Below, piece by piece: positions 13,707 through 14,525 of a stretch of DNA of 14,525 nt; position 1 is the stretch's first letter, and each line of letters starts with the position of its first letter. Below the pieces are notes generated by a model. That model was not told where the DNA came from. It was given only the letters and a program-made list of their open reading frames with translations, and ran no database searches. This stretch comes from Spirochaetales bacterium (GTDB lineage Bacteria; Spirochaetota; Spirochaetia; JABMQR01), in assembly GCA_023139255.1 (NCBI GenBank), contig JAGLNY010000008.1, positions 1 to 14,525 of the forward strand. Direction: 5' to 3'. The position numbers were made by a program, and so were the translations under genes.

Positions 13707-13727
13707 GGCGGGTGCCTGGCACCCGCC
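13707..13727. repeat. Intergenic palindrome, GGTGCC-T-GGCACC family, perfect copy 4
   Basis: Perfect 10-base arms (ggcgggtgcc and ggcacccgcc) around a central T, starting directly after the permease stop codon. As at 1426 the core is GGTGCC-T-GGCACC, but the flanking pairs differ, so the arms vary by compensated changes. No T-run follows. Confidence 0.85.
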
Positions 13728-13776
13728 TCGCAGGTCACCCGAAACCCCGCTTCCAGGCCATGGGAGCCCTGATCGT

Positions 13777-13789
13777 GGTGCATGGCACC
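13777..13789. repeat. Intergenic palindrome, GGTGCC-T-GGCACC family, copy 5 (one mismatch)
   Basis: ggtgcatggcacc, one base away from the perfect core, 66 bp from copy 4 centre to centre and just upstream of the ATPase-operon promoter. The close pairing of copies 4 and 5 resembles the doublets formed by REP-type repeats. Both copies have the core in the same form. Confidence 0.65.
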
Positions 13790-13791
13790 CA

Positions 13792-13820
13792 TTGCAATTA
13801 TTAGCAACACGTTTTATCAT
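13792..13820 (+). promoter_or_regulatory. Promoter of the V-type ATPase operon
   Basis: TTGCAA (13792-13797) and TATCAT (13815-13820) lie exactly 17 bases apart, 27 bases before the first start codon. The -10 box matches consensus at five of six bases. Confidence 0.6.
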
Positions 13821-13846
13821 AAGTGATTACTGGATGGAGCAAGCTC

Positions 13847-14179
13847 ATGAATAATATAGTCGGGAAAGTATTTGAGGCCGAGACAAAAGCTGAGGAAATT
13901 ATACAAGCAGCAAAAAACCAAACTTCAGATATCTTGAAGGAAGCGGAGACTCTCGCTGATAAGAAAATCCAGGATACCAGGCAGGAAGCCAATACCCGCC
14001 TTCGGGAGACAGTAGAGCAGGCCAGGATAGCATCGGGACATGCGTTACAAAAAGAGTTAAAAGACACCCAGGCCGAAATTGACGAATTTTTCCTGGCAAA
14101 AAAAGACGAAATCAAAACCCTTGCAGATGCCATTCTTTACCATATTCTGCTCCCGGAATATGAGCAGGAAGGTATATGA
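13847..14179 (+). CDS. V/A-type ATPase peripheral-stalk subunit (subunit G/H-like)
   Basis: 110 residues starting at 13847, with GGAG at 13836-13839 seven bases upstream; an in-frame ATG at 13823 has no ribosome-binding site. Nearly the whole protein is one long charged coiled coil with Ala, Glu, Lys and Gln heptads and no hydrophobic segment (EAETKAEEIIQAAKNQ, then EAETLADKKIQ, then RQEANTRLRETVEQARI). Short proteins of this kind open V/A-type ATPase operons in bacteria and archaea and form the stator stalk together with subunit E, linking the catalytic head to the membrane motor. Assignment depends on the next gene, which encodes subunit C and overlaps it by ATGA. The proposed promoter at 13792 would make this the first gene of the operon. 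A generic coiled-coil protein is the only alternative and is less likely in this position. Confidence 0.82.
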   Translation: MNNIVGKVFEAETKAEEIIQAAKNQTSDILKEAETLADKKIQDTRQEANTRLRETVEQARIASGHALQKELKDTQAEIDEFFLAKKDEIKTLADAILYHILLPEYEQEGI

Positions 14180-14525
14180 GCCTTCCTGTAGATCGATACG
14201 GATTTATTAATGCTAAACTCAGGACACGTCTTGGCCGGCTGTTGAGTGATAGTTTTCTCACCCGGATTGCAAGGGCTTCTAACCTGGTTGAAGCTATGCC
14301 CTTGTTACGGGAGGGAGGGTATGGTTCAATTGAGACCGTATATACCGGGACCGGGGATTTGAAGCTTGCCGAACTAGAGCTTTACACACAGGAAATCTCA
14401 CTTTATACCGAAGTCCAACGGTATGTTGATACGCAGCTTAGCAGTTTAATAGATGCTTTGTTACTGAAATACGAAATTGAGACTATGAAAAATGTCATCA
14501 GGTTATGGTTTGATCAAGTTGTTCG
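14176..14525 (+). CDS. atpC: V/A-type ATPase subunit C (AC39-like), C-terminus beyond window edge
   Basis: The frame from the ATG at 14176 is open to the right edge, 116 residues. It begins SLPVDRYGFINAKLRTRLGR, the typical N-terminus of subunit C (Tyr-Gly-Tyr/Phe-Ile/Val-Asn-Ala-Lys/Arg), and continues with AMPLLREGGYG and KYEIETMKNVIRLWF, the conserved segment where subunit C proteins carry YEIxxIKNxLR. Subunit C is a helical cone that joins the rotor shaft (D/F) to the membrane ring of the V-type ATPase. AGGAAGG at 14166-14172 serves as ribosome-binding site within the previous gene, and the start overlaps its stop as ATGA. Further operon genes would be expected to the right. The family is about 330-350 residues, so roughly two thirds is missing here because of the window end. 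Confidence 0.88.
   Translation, partial: MSLPVDRYGFINAKLRTRLGRLLSDSFLTRIARASNLVEAMPLLREGGYGSIETVYTGTGDLKLAELELYTQEISLYTEVQRYVDTQLSSLIDALLLKYEIETMKNVIRLWFDQVV

Overview
The window looks like a piece of a bacterial chromosome, most likely from a spirochaete or a similar anaerobe. The main pointer is the right end, where a V/A-type ATPase operon begins (peripheral-stalk subunit, then subunit C), an enzyme common in spirochaetes and uncommon in most other bacteria. This is inference: there is no rRNA, tRNA or other marker gene here. Base composition is mosaic. The housekeeping genes are moderately GC-rich, while 5700-7300 is strongly AT-rich.

Left part (1-3850): a large unrecognised helical protein runs leftward off the window edge (1-1265, reverse). 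It has four 13-bp tandem repeats in its leader and is divergent from a methylthioadenosine phosphorylase (1472-2215). An IS256-type insertion sequence remnant (2322 to about 2786, reverse) is joined directly to the 3' remnant of another broken gene, which ends at 3065 and is followed by a strong terminator. A complete HicAB toxin-antitoxin pair (3265-3851) follows, with its own promoter and a 16-bp palindromic operator candidate over the -10 box. The toxin start codon lies almost on the predicted transcription start.

Middle part (3950-8950): a secreted protein with a possible papain-like Cys-His-Asn triad (3956-5527, reverse); then an AT-rich two-gene toxin-antitoxin operon (5824-7296) whose second gene fuses an MqsA-like zinc finger, a helix-turn-helix and a Panacea domain; then a SulP-STAS anion transporter (7339-8943, reverse).

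Right part (9136-14525): a stand-alone UvrD/Rep-type helicase, a 33-residue lysine-rich microprotein, a three-gene operon resembling Bacillus yxlEFG (small membrane protein, ABC ATPase, ABC-2 permease) with overlapping or nearly overlapping genes, and the start of the V-type ATPase operon behind a recognisable promoter.

Two patterns cut across the genes. Five intergenic copies of a palindrome with the core GGTGCC-T-GGCACC are scattered over the whole window. Short tandem arrays with periods of 9, 12 or 13 bp occur in one leader and in three coding sequences. No CRISPR array, tRNA, rRNA or replication origin was seen.
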